A stretch of 64,000 nt of DNA, taken from assembly GCF_018687555.1 (NCBI RefSeq), contig NZ_CP061296.1, positions 310,001 to 374,000 on the forward strand, written 5' to 3'. The stretch's first letter is position 1, and every line of letters starts with the position of its first letter. Position numbers and translations under genes: made by a program. Source of the stretch: Polynucleobacter sp. MWH-P3-07-1 (GTDB lineage: Bacteria > Pseudomonadota > Gammaproteobacteria > Burkholderiales > Burkholderiaceae). Below, in pieces: positions 1 to 8,546 of the stretch. The notes beneath the pieces were generated by a model, which did no database searches, was not told the DNA's origin, and worked only from the letters and a program-made list of their open reading frames with translations.

Positions 1-2
1 CA

Positions 3-38
3 TATATCAAATTTATTAAAATGAAGTCTGTAATATAA
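3..38 (+). CDS. Possible 3' end of an upstream gene (partial)
   Basis: An open frame runs in from the window edge, reads YIKFIKMKSVI and stops with TAA at 36-38, four bases before the next ATG. The tight spacing suits the last gene of a polysaccharide operon. Only eleven codons are visible, so the product cannot be named and the frame could be chance. Confidence 0.3.
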   Translation, partial: YIKFIKMKSVI

Positions 39-42
39 AATA

Positions 43-603
43 ATGAAACGTAGTATTGACCTAATCATTGCGGGAAGTGCATCAGCAATCCTTTTGCCGA
101 TGATTTTATTGATCTGCCTATTGGTAGCATGTACATCCCGCGGTCCAGTAATTTATTGGTCAAGGCGCGTTGGTAGAGCCAATAGAATCTTTATGATGCC
201 AAAGTTTCGAAGTATGAAATGCGATACACCAATTTTGCCGACAGATTTATTGGTGAACCCCAGCATGTATTTGACGCCAGTTGGTAGTTTTATCCGAAAT
301 ACTAGCTTAGATGAGCTTCCTCAGCTATGGAGTATTCTCAAGGGGGATATGAGCTTTGTAGGTCCAAGGCCGGCATTATTCAATCAACATAATCTAATTA
401 AGCTTCGATCGAATTTTGGTATTGATGGCTTGACTCCTGGTTTGACTGGTTGGGCACAAGTAAATGGACGCGATGAAGTTTCAGATTATGAAAAAGTTAA
501 ATTTGATTTGGAGTACCTTCAAAATGCATCGCTATTATTTGATCTTAAGATCATATGGCTTACTTTCTCAAAAGTTTTTTCAGGTAGCGGGGTAAGTCAC
601 TAA
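43..603 (+). CDS. Initiating sugar-phosphate transferase (PglC/WcaJ C-terminal type)
   Basis: This 186-residue protein belongs to the bacterial sugar transferase family, which transfers a sugar-1-phosphate from a UDP-sugar to undecaprenyl phosphate at the inner face of the cytoplasmic membrane, the first step of O-antigen or capsule repeat synthesis. One hydrophobic segment lies at about residues 7-30. The family motifs follow: KFRSMK (54-59), SLDELPQL (88-95), the catalytic-loop GPRP (107-110) and a GLTGWAQVNGR stretch. It is the short PglC-like form, without the four-helix N-terminus of WcaJ. Its TAA overlaps the ATG of the next gene by one base, implying translational coupling. The exact sugar cannot be read from sequence. 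Confidence 0.88.
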   Translation: MKRSIDLIIAGSASAILLPMILLICLLVACTSRGPVIYWSRRVGRANRIFMMPKFRSMKCDTPILPTDLLVNPSMYLTPVGSFIRNTSLDELPQLWSILKGDMSFVGPRPALFNQHNLIKLRSNFGIDGLTPGLTGWAQVNGRDEVSDYEKVKFDLEYLQNASLLFDLKIIWLTFSKVFSGSGVSH

Positions 604-2528
604 TGATAAGAGAAGGTATAAACCATATTTTAAAATGGCCGCGCTGGCTTAAGAGGTTAGCGGTCATTGGACTCGATATTTTTCTTTGCATTACTACTAC
701 TTGGGTCGCATTCTATTTGCGACTAGGTCTGTGGGTTGGCCTTAACAACTTTCAGTTAACCCCTGACATAATATTAAGACCATGGTTAGCAATCCTGCTT
801 GCATTAATCATCGCAATTCCCCTCTTCAAGTCTTTTGGCTTCTATAGAGTAATTTTTAGATATTCTGGATGGTCTGCTGCGCTAATAATTGCTCGTGCAA
901 TTGCTTTGTACGGCGTTCTTTACGCAATGATTCTGACGGTAGCGGGGGTGCATGGTATTCCACGGACCGTTGGTTTAATTCAGCCTTTGTTGCTATTTTT
1001 GGCTGTGGCAGGCTCGAGATTAGCCATTAGCCATTGGCTTGGGCGTCTACACAAAGAGCGTATTCCATCCCTTAGCATGCCAAGGGTCCTAATTTATGGG
1101 GCTGGAGCAGCAGGGAGAGAGTTGGCTGCAGCTATTCGTGACAGTAGAAAAATGCAAGTAGTTGGATTTATTGATGACGACAAACATTTGCAAAACAACG
1201 ATTTAAACGGCATAAAAATTTACTTCCCAATCGAAATTGATGATGTTATAAATGCTCTCAAGGTCACCGATATACTTCTGGCCATTCCATCTATTAGCCG
1301 TACAAAGCGAGCAGACATTATTGAATCTCTCGCTAAATTCAAGGTATCGATTCGTACTCTACCAAGTTTACAGGATTTAGCTAGCGGAAAAATTTCTGTA
1401 TCGGATATTCATGATCTAGATATTGAAGATCTTTTGGGTCGTGAGCCCGTAATACCCGATTCAATGTTACTTGAAAAAAATATACTGGGTAAGGTAGTTT
1501 TAGTTACTGGTGCTGGCGGAACAATAGGATCTGAATTATGTCGGCAAATTGCCCGGCAAAAACCTGAGCATATTATCCTTCTTGAGCAGAGCGAATTCGC
1601 ACTTTACAAGATTGATCGGGAGCTTAGACAGATCAATCACAATAGTAATTGCGATAATTTTTTAGTTACACCTATATTAGGCTCTGTTCGTAGCGAGAAT
1701 TTAATCAGAAGTCTTCTCGGCCAACATCGTCCACATATTATTTTTCATGCTGCAGCCTATAAGCATGTACCGCTGGTTGAGGAAAACTCTATCGAAGGCA
1801 TTCTTAACAATGCTTATGGTACTAAAAATATTGCAAATTTAGCTAGTGAGTTTGGGGTATCAAACTTTGTTTTGATTAGTACAGATAAGGCCGTGAGACC
1901 AAAAAATATCATGGGTGCGAGTAAGCGCCTGGCAGAAATGATATTGCAGGCTATGGCAAAAGATTCAGTTCAATCAAAGCGCACAATTTTTTCAATGGTA
2001 CGTTTTGGAAATGTCCTTAATTCATCCGGGTCCGTCGTGCCACTTTTTCGAAAACAAATTCAAGATGGCGGCCCAGTTACCGTAACGCATCCTGAGGTTA
2101 CGCGCTATTTTATGATGATTCCAGAAGCTGCACAATTGGTTATTCAGGCCAGTGCAATGGCCAAAGGCGGCGATGTATTTGTTCTTGAGATGGGTGAGCC
2201 AATTAAGATTTTTGATTTAGCAAAGAAGATGATTGCATTGTCGGGTCTAAAAATAAAAGATGAAATAAATCCTGATGGTGATATAGCTATTGAAGTGGTT
2301 GGACTAAGGCCTGGAGAAAAACTTTACGAGGAATTGCTTATCGGGGGCGAGCCCATCAGAACAGGCCACCCGTCAATATTCAGAGCGCACGAGGAGTTTA
2401 TATCTATGCAAGAGTTGAGCTATTTTTTAGATGATCTTGAGAAAGTTCTCATATCATCAAGCTCTCTGGAGTCAATAAAAAAATATCTTCAAAAAGTCGT
2501 TACAAATTATGATTATCAGAGTATTTAA
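603..2528 (+). CDS. CapD/WbpM/PglF-like nucleotide-sugar 4,6-dehydratase
   Basis: A 641-residue membrane-anchored SDR enzyme of polysaccharide synthesis. The first ~150 residues hold four hydrophobic helices. A degenerate Rossmann domain with GAGAAGREL starts near residue 165. The catalytic SDR domain starts near residue 300 with VTGAGGTIG and carries STDKA and MGASK near residues 425-440, as in WbpM and PglF, where Met replaces the usual catalytic Tyr. Relatives convert UDP-GlcNAc to a 4-keto-6-deoxy sugar used to make QuiNAc, FucNAc or bacillosamine. Its pairing with a PglC-like transferase suggests it makes that enzyme's substrate; this is inferred from context. Length is normal and no lesion is seen. 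Confidence 0.9.
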   Translation: MIREGINHILKWPRWLKRLAVIGLDIFLCITTTWVAFYLRLGLWVGLNNFQLTPDIILRPWLAILLALIIAIPLFKSFGFYRVIFRYSGWSAALIIARAIALYGVLYAMILTVAGVHGIPRTVGLIQPLLLFLAVAGSRLAISHWLGRLHKERIPSLSMPRVLIYGAGAAGRELAAAIRDSRKMQVVGFIDDDKHLQNNDLNGIKIYFPIEIDDVINALKVTDILLAIPSISRTKRADIIESLAKFKVSIRTLPSLQDLASGKISVSDIHDLDIEDLLGREPVIPDSMLLEKNILGKVVLVTGAGGTIGSELCRQIARQKPEHIILLEQSEFALYKIDRELRQINHNSNCDNFLVTPILGSVRSENLIRSLLGQHRPHIIFHAAAYKHVPLVEENSIEGILNNAYGTKNIANLASEFGVSNFVLISTDKAVRPKNIMGASKRLAEMILQAMAKDSVQSKRTIFSMVRFGNVLNSSGSVVPLFRKQIQDGGPVTVTHPEVTRYFMMIPEAAQLVIQASAMAKGGDVFVLEMGEPIKIFDLAKKMIALSGLKIKDEINPDGDIAIEVVGLRPGEKLYEELLIGGEPIRTGHPSIFRAHEEFISMQELSYFLDDLEKVLISSSSLESIKKYLQKVVTNYDYQSI

Positions 2529-2596
2529 TCTTAATTTGTAAAACTACTACTTTTCCCTGATTTAGAATTAATATATTCATAAAGCCTAATGGATCA

Positions 2597-2638
2597 TGGC
2601 TCAAGTAGTGACATATAATAAGATATTATTATGAGCCA
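2597..2638. promoter_or_regulatory. Hairpin in the 198-bp gap before the ABC exporter
   Basis: The gap between the dehydratase and the exporter contains TGGCTCA (2597-2603) paired with TGAGCCA (2632-2638), enclosing an inner ATAATA/TATTAT pair. There is no T-run of terminator quality. It may mark a leader or a promoter for the exporter genes. No ops or JUMPstart core was found. Confidence 0.25.
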
Positions 2639-2726
2639 AAATAAGAACAATTTTATTTCTTATAGGTATTTGAGGATTTGATATTTTCAACAAGTGAAGT
2701 TAAATTTAGGTGAGCGGAAAAAATAA

Positions 2727-3494
2727 TTGAATATTAATGATTTAAGAATTGCTGAAATAATGATTAAGTCCAATCTTAAAATAAGATACAAGAGGACTAT
2801 TTTGGGTTTATTCTGGTCACTGCTAAATCCACTGCTCTCAGTTTCATTTATATCACTAATATGGTCTGCACTTTTGGGGCAAACCTACTCTACATATTTT
2901 TTGCAGCTTTTTCCAGCATACTTGTCTTGGCAGTTATTCTCGAGCTTACTGACGGGGGCAGCAGGTTCCATGACTGGTAATGAAGGTTTAATTAAAAAGG
3001 TGCCTATTAATTTAGAAATATTTCTTCTCGTAAATCTTGGAAATCATTTAATAGATTTTTTTGTGTCAATATTCACCTTAACATTATTAGTGGCGATTAT
3101 TACTTTTGCATCCAGCAGCCTACCTGACCTTGGTTTTTTATTAGCCACATCAAGTTTAGTAATTTTTGCTTACAGTGCTGGCATGATTTTATCCGTCTTA
3201 AACGTTTATTACAGAGATGTGGGATATTTGCTTGGCATCGCGCTTCAAATACTTTTTTTTATGACTCCAGTTCTGTATACAAAAAGAATGTTGGTTGGCG
3301 ATCGCACTGTGGCAGATTTAGTTGTATCACTCAATCCCCTTAGTTATATGGTAGAGTTTATTCGCGATGGTTTTTCAGGAAACACCACGAATTATCCAGT
3401 GGTTATTTTAGTATTATTGTGCTGCATATTATTTTATATGTTTTCAAAGTATATATTTTCTGTATACCGAAGCAAAATTCCCCTATATTTATAA
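2727..3494 (+). CDS. Wzm-like polysaccharide ABC exporter, permease
   Basis: This 255-residue protein of the ABC-2 / O-antigen export permease family has about six hydrophobic segments over its whole length and a short cytoplasmic N-terminus (DLRIAEIMIKSNLKIRYKRT) typical of Wzm, TagG and KpsM. With the next gene it would export a lipid-linked glycan across the inner membrane. The TTG start at 2727 is preceded by an AGCGGA-like ribosome site; the next in-frame ATG at 2760 would remove the conserved amphipathic N-terminus. It is followed one base later by the ATPase gene, so the two form one unit. Confidence 0.88.
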   Translation: MNINDLRIAEIMIKSNLKIRYKRTILGLFWSLLNPLLSVSFISLIWSALLGQTYSTYFLQLFPAYLSWQLFSSLLTGAAGSMTGNEGLIKKVPINLEIFLLVNLGNHLIDFFVSIFTLTLLVAIITFASSSLPDLGFLLATSSLVIFAYSAGMILSVLNVYYRDVGYLLGIALQILFFMTPVLYTKRMLVGDRTVADLVVSLNPLSYMVEFIRDGFSGNTTNYPVVILVLLCCILFYMFSKYIFSVYRSKIPLYL

Positions 3495-3495
3495 A

Positions 3496-4245
3496 ATGTC
3501 AAAAATAAATTTCGAAAATGTATCGTTGTGCTTTAACAAGCCAACTAATATTAAAAATACAATAAAAGAAGGTGCTTTGAAATTTATTTTAAATTTTGGA
3601 AAAAATTACTATAAATATAATACATATGATGTATTAATGGATATTAATTTTTCACTATCTGACGGTGATCGTGCTGTCATAATCGGAAAAAATGGCGCAG
3701 GTAAAAGTACGTTACTTAGACTTATTGCGGGAATATATAAGCCAACAAGTGGGCGAATATCTCATCATGGCTCCATAACCTCTCTAATTGAGGTGGGTGC
3801 GGGCATGAACCCTGAGTTAACGGGGCGTGAAAATATTATACTTTCAGGATTGATTTCCGGCTTTGACATCCGGGAACTTCGCTCTCGCGAGAATGAAATA
3901 ATTGATTTTGCGGATATTGGTGATTTTATTGATGTTCCAATGAAATACTACTCAACTGGCATGTGTTATCGATTATCTTTTTCTCTTGCCTTAATGGTGA
4001 GGCCTGATATTTTAGTAGTTGACGAATTATTTGCGGGTGGGGATATAAATTTTATCAGTAAATCAACAAAGCGAATTGAAGAGTTGAAAACTGAATCTTC
4101 TATTTTCATTGGGGTAACCCATGATTTAAATTATGAAAAGATTTTTTTTAATAAAATTATATACCTTAAAGATAATAAAATTTCATATGTAGGGGGTGAC
4201 ATTGGGGGCTGTTTAGACCGCTACCAAGATGAATCAAATTTATGA
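3496..4245 (+). CDS. Wzt-like polysaccharide ABC exporter, ATPase
   Basis: A 249-residue nucleotide-binding subunit. Walker A is GKNGAGKST at residues 64-72, the signature is the YSTGM form typical of Wzt/TagH, Walker B ends in DELFAGGD and the switch His sits in GVTHD. An unusually long N-terminal insert (about residues 15-45) precedes the P-loop. The protein stops soon after the ATPase fold, so it lacks the C-terminal carbohydrate-binding domain that lets some Wzt proteins recognise a capped glycan. By analogy, export here is probably not gated by a terminal cap, as in KpsT-like systems; this is inference. Confidence 0.88.
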   Translation: MSKINFENVSLCFNKPTNIKNTIKEGALKFILNFGKNYYKYNTYDVLMDINFSLSDGDRAVIIGKNGAGKSTLLRLIAGIYKPTSGRISHHGSITSLIEVGAGMNPELTGRENIILSGLISGFDIRELRSRENEIIDFADIGDFIDVPMKYYSTGMCYRLSFSLALMVRPDILVVDELFAGGDINFISKSTKRIEELKTESSIFIGVTHDLNYEKIFFNKIIYLKDNKISYVGGDIGGCLDRYQDESNL

Positions 4246-4257
4246 AAGGGTTTGTTG

Positions 4258-5634
4258 ATGGAGAATAAATTATTGAGTCTATATCAGCATTGCCGAAAAA
4301 AAATAGTATTTTTAGGCAAAGAAACTTATAGAAATAAGTTTGCAAAGTATAGTTTAGCTAGGATCGTGAGAAATACAATCAAGCTAGAACTTAGAAGAAA
4401 TTTAAATGAATTTTCAATTCTTTTTCCAAAACTTACGCTTTTTTACAAATTAACTTTTTGCCGTGTCTCAAAACATAAAAAAATTGGTATAAATTCTTTT
4501 GTAAGAGTAAAAAATTTATCAGTTAGCACGCTATTTAATGAGTATAAATATGATCCCAGCCCTTTTTGTGCTGAGCCCGCGATCTATGAAGGACTCTATT
4601 CAATTGAGCTTGATACTGGTTACTTCCCAAAGGTTGTAGCATTCACTGTCTCATCCGGATTCATTTTAGGCGGATCAGATTTTATCTTTACTGAGCAATA
4701 CTGCGTTCATTCTGATCTATTGGATTGGAAGAGGGAGGCTCTGTTTGCAGTCACTAATAACGTGGTGATTGATTACGGGGATTCAATCTTAGTGCCTTCT
4801 AAAGGGGATATATTGGAGATTGAGAGCGGGATACATCTCGTCAATGGATTGAATGGAAACTTTGCGCATTTTTTGACTGAAACGCTTCCAAAATTGAGCG
4901 GTTTTATTCTCTCTGGCTTATATAAGAATCAGCCTATTCTTATAGATGCTGGGCTTCATAAAAATATTTATGAAGCAATTGAATTGTTGGTAGGGCAATC
5001 TATTCATATTATCAAAGTAAAAATTGGACAAAAAATTGTTTGCCAGAATTTAACTATAGTGTCGCCTACTGCACATGTTATCTATAATCACTTAGAAGTA
5101 GATTTATCTAAACCCCTAGTTTTTTCAGATAGTTATTACAATGTTAATGCTATTAAGGCAATGTCTAACCATCTAATTCAATGTCTTGGAGATTTTGAAA
5201 ATAAATCAGAAAATCGCAAAATCATTTTTTTTGATAGAACTGTAGAGGGTCGAAAATTAATTAATCGAGAAGATCTCATTAGCACTCTAGTATCAAGGTC
5301 GGTTGTCATCATGGACCCCCTTCAGATTTCTTTCCGGGAGCAGATCTTTCTATTAAATAATTGTGAGGTTTTCATAACACAAGTGGGCGCTTCGCTTGTG
5401 TCTGTGTTATTTTTAAAGGTTGACGCAAAAGTTTTAACTTATGCGGGTTGGGCGGGAAATGGCGGAAATTGCCATTTCTTTATAAACCTTAGAGATGACC
5501 TCAAAAATCCAATTAAATTTTTGATATTTCCCCCACTTGCTGAATCACATTCACACGTTCACAAAGATTTTTACATGGATATTGGTTTATTTAATACTTG
5601 TTTTAATGCTTGTGCTGTTGATGAGTTGATTTAG
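4258..5634 (+). CDS. GT61 (DUF563)-like glycosyltransferase
   Basis: A 458-residue protein with the pattern of the GT61 family: a GNFAHFLTETLPK segment near residue 199 and a C-terminal block (LNNCEVFITQVGASLVSVLFL, in two parts) resembling the sugar-nucleotide-binding end of these enzymes. It probably adds a sugar to the glycan exported by the preceding ABC pair. Two in-frame TTG codons at 4252 and 4255 precede ATG 4258; the AAAGGG at 4245-4250 is best placed for the ATG, which is chosen here. The N-terminal ~120 residues are basic and not recognised. Codon use is strongly AT-biased like its upstream neighbours, unlike genes beyond 6976. Confidence 0.75.
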   Translation: MENKLLSLYQHCRKKIVFLGKETYRNKFAKYSLARIVRNTIKLELRRNLNEFSILFPKLTLFYKLTFCRVSKHKKIGINSFVRVKNLSVSTLFNEYKYDPSPFCAEPAIYEGLYSIELDTGYFPKVVAFTVSSGFILGGSDFIFTEQYCVHSDLLDWKREALFAVTNNVVIDYGDSILVPSKGDILEIESGIHLVNGLNGNFAHFLTETLPKLSGFILSGLYKNQPILIDAGLHKNIYEAIELLVGQSIHIIKVKIGQKIVCQNLTIVSPTAHVIYNHLEVDLSKPLVFSDSYYNVNAIKAMSNHLIQCLGDFENKSENRKIIFFDRTVEGRKLINREDLISTLVSRSVVIMDPLQISFREQIFLLNNCEVFITQVGASLVSVLFLKVDAKVLTYAGWAGNGGNCHFFINLRDDLKNPIKFLIFPPLAESHSHVHKDFYMDIGLFNTCFNACAVDELI

Positions 5635-5682
5635 GAAATTTTGTATCTAGAGGCGTTAATAACATTTAATGTTAACGGAGTC

Positions 5683-5756
5683 CTAAGGTACCAAACTTAA
5701 AAACAAATACTCAAAGAAAATAATTAGATGGACCACGCCTTGCAGGAGAGTGGTTC
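5683..5756 (-). pseudogene. 3' remnant of a second ChaA-like cation/proton exchanger gene
   Basis: Read on the minus strand, this stretch encodes about 24 residues (R)TTLLQGVVHLIIFFEYLF..VP followed by TAG. It aligns without gaps to the last residues of the intact exchanger at 6976-7995 (KTTALQGAVHLAIFFEYLF..VP). Homology ends exactly where the left inverted repeat of the IS begins at 5757; the 5' part is absent on the other side of the element. It is therefore a truncated second copy, left by IS-associated deletion or by a recombination that placed the polysaccharide block here. Confidence 0.8.
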
Positions 5757-5840
5757 TGCTGTAGTATCCCCATAGATTCGTACATTTAAAAAGTTGAGTT
5801 TTCTGTTGTTTATGGCAGTATTTACAACAGGAGAATCAAT

Positions 5841-5998
5841 ATGAAGAAGTCATGATTTACAGAGACCCAAATCGTTGGGATTTTGAACTTAAACGCGTTA
5901 AGGAGCTAGAACAGCAGCTATCAGAATATAAAACGATGGTTGCTGAGCTGACCCACGATAACCGAGCGCTAAAGAACCTCATTGAAAAAAAGCTCTAG
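5841..5998 (+). pseudogene. IS3-family orfA, broken
   Basis: The frame begins MKKS, then TGA at 5853-5855, then FTETQIVGIL, matching the usual MKKSRFTETQIV start of IS407-group OrfA with Arg CGA mutated to TGA. The homology then jumps, in another frame, to a leucine-zipper-like coil (KRVKELEQQLSEYK...) ending NLIEKKL and TAG at 5996-5998. The helix-turn-helix segment normally between these parts (roughly forty residues) is missing. OrfA is therefore inactivated by a nonsense mutation and an internal frameshifting deletion. Confidence 0.8.
5986..5992 (+). promoter_or_regulatory. A6G programmed -1 frameshift site of the IS
   Basis: The heptamer A-AAA-AAG lies in the orfA frame eleven bases before the end of its TAG. 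The -1 frame opens exactly here, since TGA precedes it at 5983-5985, and runs without a stop into orfB. This is the known arrangement for producing OrfAB transposase in IS3-family elements. Confidence 0.7.
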
Positions 5999-6075
5999 CG
6001 CCAACCGGTAAAAGAGATGCAGTCGATTACCTGGTTGGCGAAGAAGCGGTACCCATTACACGGGCTTGCGCTCAT

Positions 6076-6843
6076 TTGGGGCTGGCCAGGTCATCGTATT
6101 ACGAGCGCCCAAGGAGCAAAGCTAAAGCCGATGAGCATGTTATTGAAATACTTAATCAAGTAGTTGCCAAGAATGGGCGCTGGGGATTTAGATTATGTTT
6201 TGATTGGATGCGCAATCAGGGTTACGAGTGGAATCACAAGCGGGTATGGCGTATTTACAAGGAGATGGGCTTGAACTTGCCCAGAAGAACTAAGAAGCGC
6301 ATCCCCAAGATGCCCAGAGTTCCGCTCATTGCGCCAACCCAGTCCAATACGATGTGGGCCTTAGATTTTATGTACGACACCTTGCATTACGGCAGGCCCT
6401 TTAGGACCCTGAACGTCATTGACGAATCCAACCGTGAGATCTTGGCTATTGAAATTGATATTAGTTTGCCAGCAGCCAGAGTAGTCAGAACATTGGAGCA
6501 TCTGGAAGAGATCCATGGTTTACCTCAGGCGATACGTCTGGACAACGGGAGTGAACTGAGGTCTGCCGTGTTTATGGGTTGGTGCGAAGAAAAAGGGATT
6601 GAACTGAAATTTATACAACCGGGTAAGCCTCAACAAAATGCGTTTATTGAACGCTTTAATAAAACCTACCGTCATGAAGTACTCAACGCGTATTTATTTG
6701 AAAACCTCAGGGAGGTACGTGAAATTACAGAAAACTGGATCACGATTTACAACGAAGAAAGACCGCACAGCTCTCTTGGCAGAATATCGCCTAGAGACTA
6801 TCGAGCAAAGGCAGAAAACAACACTTTAGGAATGTCGGCTTGA
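6076..6843 (+). CDS. IS3-family transposase OrfB (DDE integrase)
   Basis: The annotated part is 255 residues from TTG 6076, but the frame is open from 5986, with [21 protein letters not shown] upstream (in two parts) matching the normal OrfB N-terminus; it is probably made by frameshift fusion. The rve core shows the triad Asp in ALDFMYD, Asp in RLDNGSE and Glu in NAFIERFN, all intact. The C-terminus has the usual [10 protein letters not shown] motif. Since the orfA helix-turn-helix is lost, the copy is probably immobile by itself, though OrfB could still act with a partner from another copy. Confidence 0.9.
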   Translation: MGLARSSYYERPRSKAKADEHVIEILNQVVAKNGRWGFRLCFDWMRNQGYEWNHKRVWRIYKEMGLNLPRRTKKRIPKMPRVPLIAPTQSNTMWALDFMYDTLHYGRPFRTLNVIDESNREILAIEIDISLPAARVVRTLEHLEEIHGLPQAIRLDNGSELRSAVFMGWCEEKGIELKFIQPGKPQQNAFIERFNKTYRHEVLNAYLFENLREVREITENWITIYNEERPHSSLGRISPRDYRAKAENNTLGMSA

Positions 6844-6860
6844 CGGGGGATACTATAGCA

Positions 6861-6975
6861 TCAAGGGCCTATGTTTTAGATTCTATCGGTAGTTGTCGGG
6901 AGATTTAAAGGTGATGCTTAGACATCCCATCCCAAAGTCGGTGAAGTTGAAGCTAAAGAGATGGTTTGGTTTGCC
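6861..6975. other. Unassigned spacer between IS and exchanger gene
   Basis: These 115 bases follow the right IS end. They do not continue the truncated exchanger copy. A frame reading HPKVGEVEAKEMVWFALGN is present on the plus strand after a stop, but I do not recognise it. It may be residue of a deleted gene. Confidence 0.3.
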
Positions 6976-7995
6976 TTAGGGAACAACACTCGAAAACAAA
7001 TACTCAAAAAAGATTGCTAGGTGCACTGCGCCTTGAAGTGCAGTGGTCTTGCCTAGACTTAGGGTAAGTCCCCCAACAAAGATGCTCAAAAAGAGCAGGG
7101 TAATATTGAGATTGCTGATACCCAGACTGAGCGGCAAGTGAAACCAGATCGCAATTGCGGCAACGGCTGGAATCGTCAGGCCAATGGTTGCAAGTGCTGA
7201 TCCAAGAGCAAGATTAAGACTACTTTGCAATCGATTGGCTTTTGCTGCACGTAATGCGGCAAAACTCTCGGGGAGTAAGACCAATAATGCAATCACAATA
7301 CCTACAATAGTTTTGGGCAGTCCTGCTGCTTTAACTCCGGATTCAATGGCAGGAGAAAGTGCTTTTGCCAGCCCCACAACCACGATTAAGCAAATGACGA
7401 GTAGGCCTAGGCTGGTGAAGGTTTTTGCATTGCTAGGCTTTTCAGCATGAATACTTTCATCATGCTGTTGGCTCTTTTCTTGCGGCAAGTAGTAATCGCG
7501 ATGTGAGACCGATTGAAAGAATAAAAAGCCGCCATACATCACAAAGCTAGCAATACCAGCAAAGGCAAGTTGACTAGTGGTGAAGTCTGGCCCCGGAGTG
7601 CTGGTAGTAACAATGGGCATCACCAGTGTAAAGGTTACCAGCGTGGCGAGTACCGATAAAGAGGAAATTGCACCATCACTACGAAAGCCCATTTCATAGT
7701 GTTTACGGCCGCCTATAAAAATGCAGACGCCAATCACACCATTAAGAATAATCATCACCGTTGCAAAAACGGCATCTCGGGCAATAAATTCAGAGCCCTC
7801 ATGACCGGCAAGCATCATCGAAGCAATTAAGGAAACCTCTATTACAGTGACAGCCAAAGCTAAAACTAGAGAGCCATATGGTTCACCTGTCTTATGAGCA
7901 ATCACTTCAGCATGATGAACGCTTGAGAGCACAGCACCAATGAGGGCTGCAAAGAGAAAGCAGTTAAACCAAGCAGAAGTTAGCAAATTTGCCAC
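6976..7995 (-). CDS. ChaA/Cax-like cation:proton antiporter
   Basis: A 339-residue integral membrane protein of the CaCA superfamily with about eleven hydrophobic segments in two halves. Each half has an acidic helix with the family pattern (VTVIEVSLIASMML near the N-terminus, ALLVLLPESFAALRAAKANR in the second half). Relatives exchange Ca2+, Na+ or K+ for protons across the inner membrane. It is shorter than some ChaA proteins but has both repeats. A central loop rich in His, Gln and Lys separates the halves. A remnant of a second copy lies beyond the IS at 5683-5756, which makes this locus a duplication point. Confidence 0.82.
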   Translation of the reverse strand: MANLLTSAWFNCFLFAALIGAVLSSVHHAEVIAHKTGEPYGSLVLALAVTVIEVSLIASMMLAGHEGSEFIARDAVFATVMIILNGVIGVCIFIGGRKHYEMGFRSDGAISSLSVLATLVTFTLVMPIVTTSTPGPDFTTSQLAFAGIASFVMYGGFLFFQSVSHRDYYLPQEKSQQHDESIHAEKPSNAKTFTSLGLLVICLIVVVGLAKALSPAIESGVKAAGLPKTIVGIVIALLVLLPESFAALRAAKANRLQSSLNLALGSALATIGLTIPAVAAIAIWFHLPLSLGISNLNITLLFLSIFVGGLTLSLGKTTALQGAVHLAIFFEYLFSSVVP

Positions 7996-8014
7996 TAGTT
8001 ATATTCCTTTATGG

Positions 8015-8533
8015 TCAGAGCGCTAGAACTGTTTTGATATTAATCCCATTTTTACTTAGAAAACTTTCGCCATCAAGCGTATTAATCTGAGCGATGGTTG
8101 CGGCGCCAGACACCTTTCCACCAGCCTTTTTAATGAGTTTTGCGGCAGCCAAAATCGTGCCACCAGTTGCTAAGATGTCATCTACCATAAGTACCTTGGC
8201 TTCTTTTGGTAAGGCTGATTGCTGAATTTGGAGGGAGTCTGATCCATACTCTAGGCCATAGGTTTCGCTATAGGTGGCTAAAGGTAATTTATTGGGTTTA
8301 CGAATCAGAATAAAAGGCTTTTGGCAGTACAGGGAAAAAGCGGAACCAAAGATAAATCCGCGGGATTCAATACCTGCAATATGTGTAAATTCATGACTGC
8401 TAAAAAGTGTACTTAAGCATTCAATGGCATACTTAAATGCAGCTGGATCCGGTAGCAACGGAGAGATGTAGCGAAATAAAATCCCTGGTTTAGGAAAATC
8501 TTCAACAATTGGCAGATAATCAAGCAAATTCAT
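8015..8533 (-). CDS. apt: Adenine phosphoribosyltransferase
   Basis: The 172-residue protein converts adenine and PRPP to AMP in the cytoplasm. It shows PGILFRYISPLL near the N-terminus, SRGFIFG, and the PRPP loop VLMVDDILATGGTI near residue 115, all characteristic of Apt. The start is set at the ATG complement of 8531-8533 (MNLLDYLP); a longer frame reaches 8617 but would overlap the divergent nucleosidase gene and adds residues foreign to the family. Only 13 bases separate the two start codons. Both products act on adenine, so the pairing makes metabolic sense. Confidence 0.93.
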   Translation of the reverse strand: MNLLDYLPIVEDFPKPGILFRYISPLLPDPAAFKYAIECLSTLFSSHEFTHIAGIESRGFIFGSAFSLYCQKPFILIRKPNKLPLATYSETYGLEYGSDSLQIQQSALPKEAKVLMVDDILATGGTILAAAKLIKKAGGKVSGAATIAQINTLDGESFLSKNGINIKTVLAL

Positions 8534-8546
8534 AGTTAGATACCTT

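Larger units (their letters stand above)
5757..6860 (+). mobile_element. IS3-family insertion sequence (IS407-like group)
   Basis: The element is about 1.1 kb, bounded by imperfect inverted repeats TGCTGTAGTATCCCC (5757-5771) and its complement TGCTATAGTATCCCC (read from 6860 back to 6846), 14 of 15 matching. Inside lie a damaged orfA, an A6G slippery site at 5986-5992 and an intact orfB with a DDE integrase core. The flanks (GTTC on the left, TCAA on the right) do not form a target duplication, so one side was probably rearranged after insertion. The subgroup is judged from the orfA and orfB motifs. Confidence 0.85.

Noticed and set aside
5660..5674. TAACATT-T-AATGTTA hairpin after the GT61-like gene
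   Set aside because: The stem is all weak pairs without a T-run, so it is not reported as a terminator.
5753..6864. Target-site duplication of the IS
   Set aside because: Left flank GTTC and right flank TCAA differ, so no duplication is claimed.
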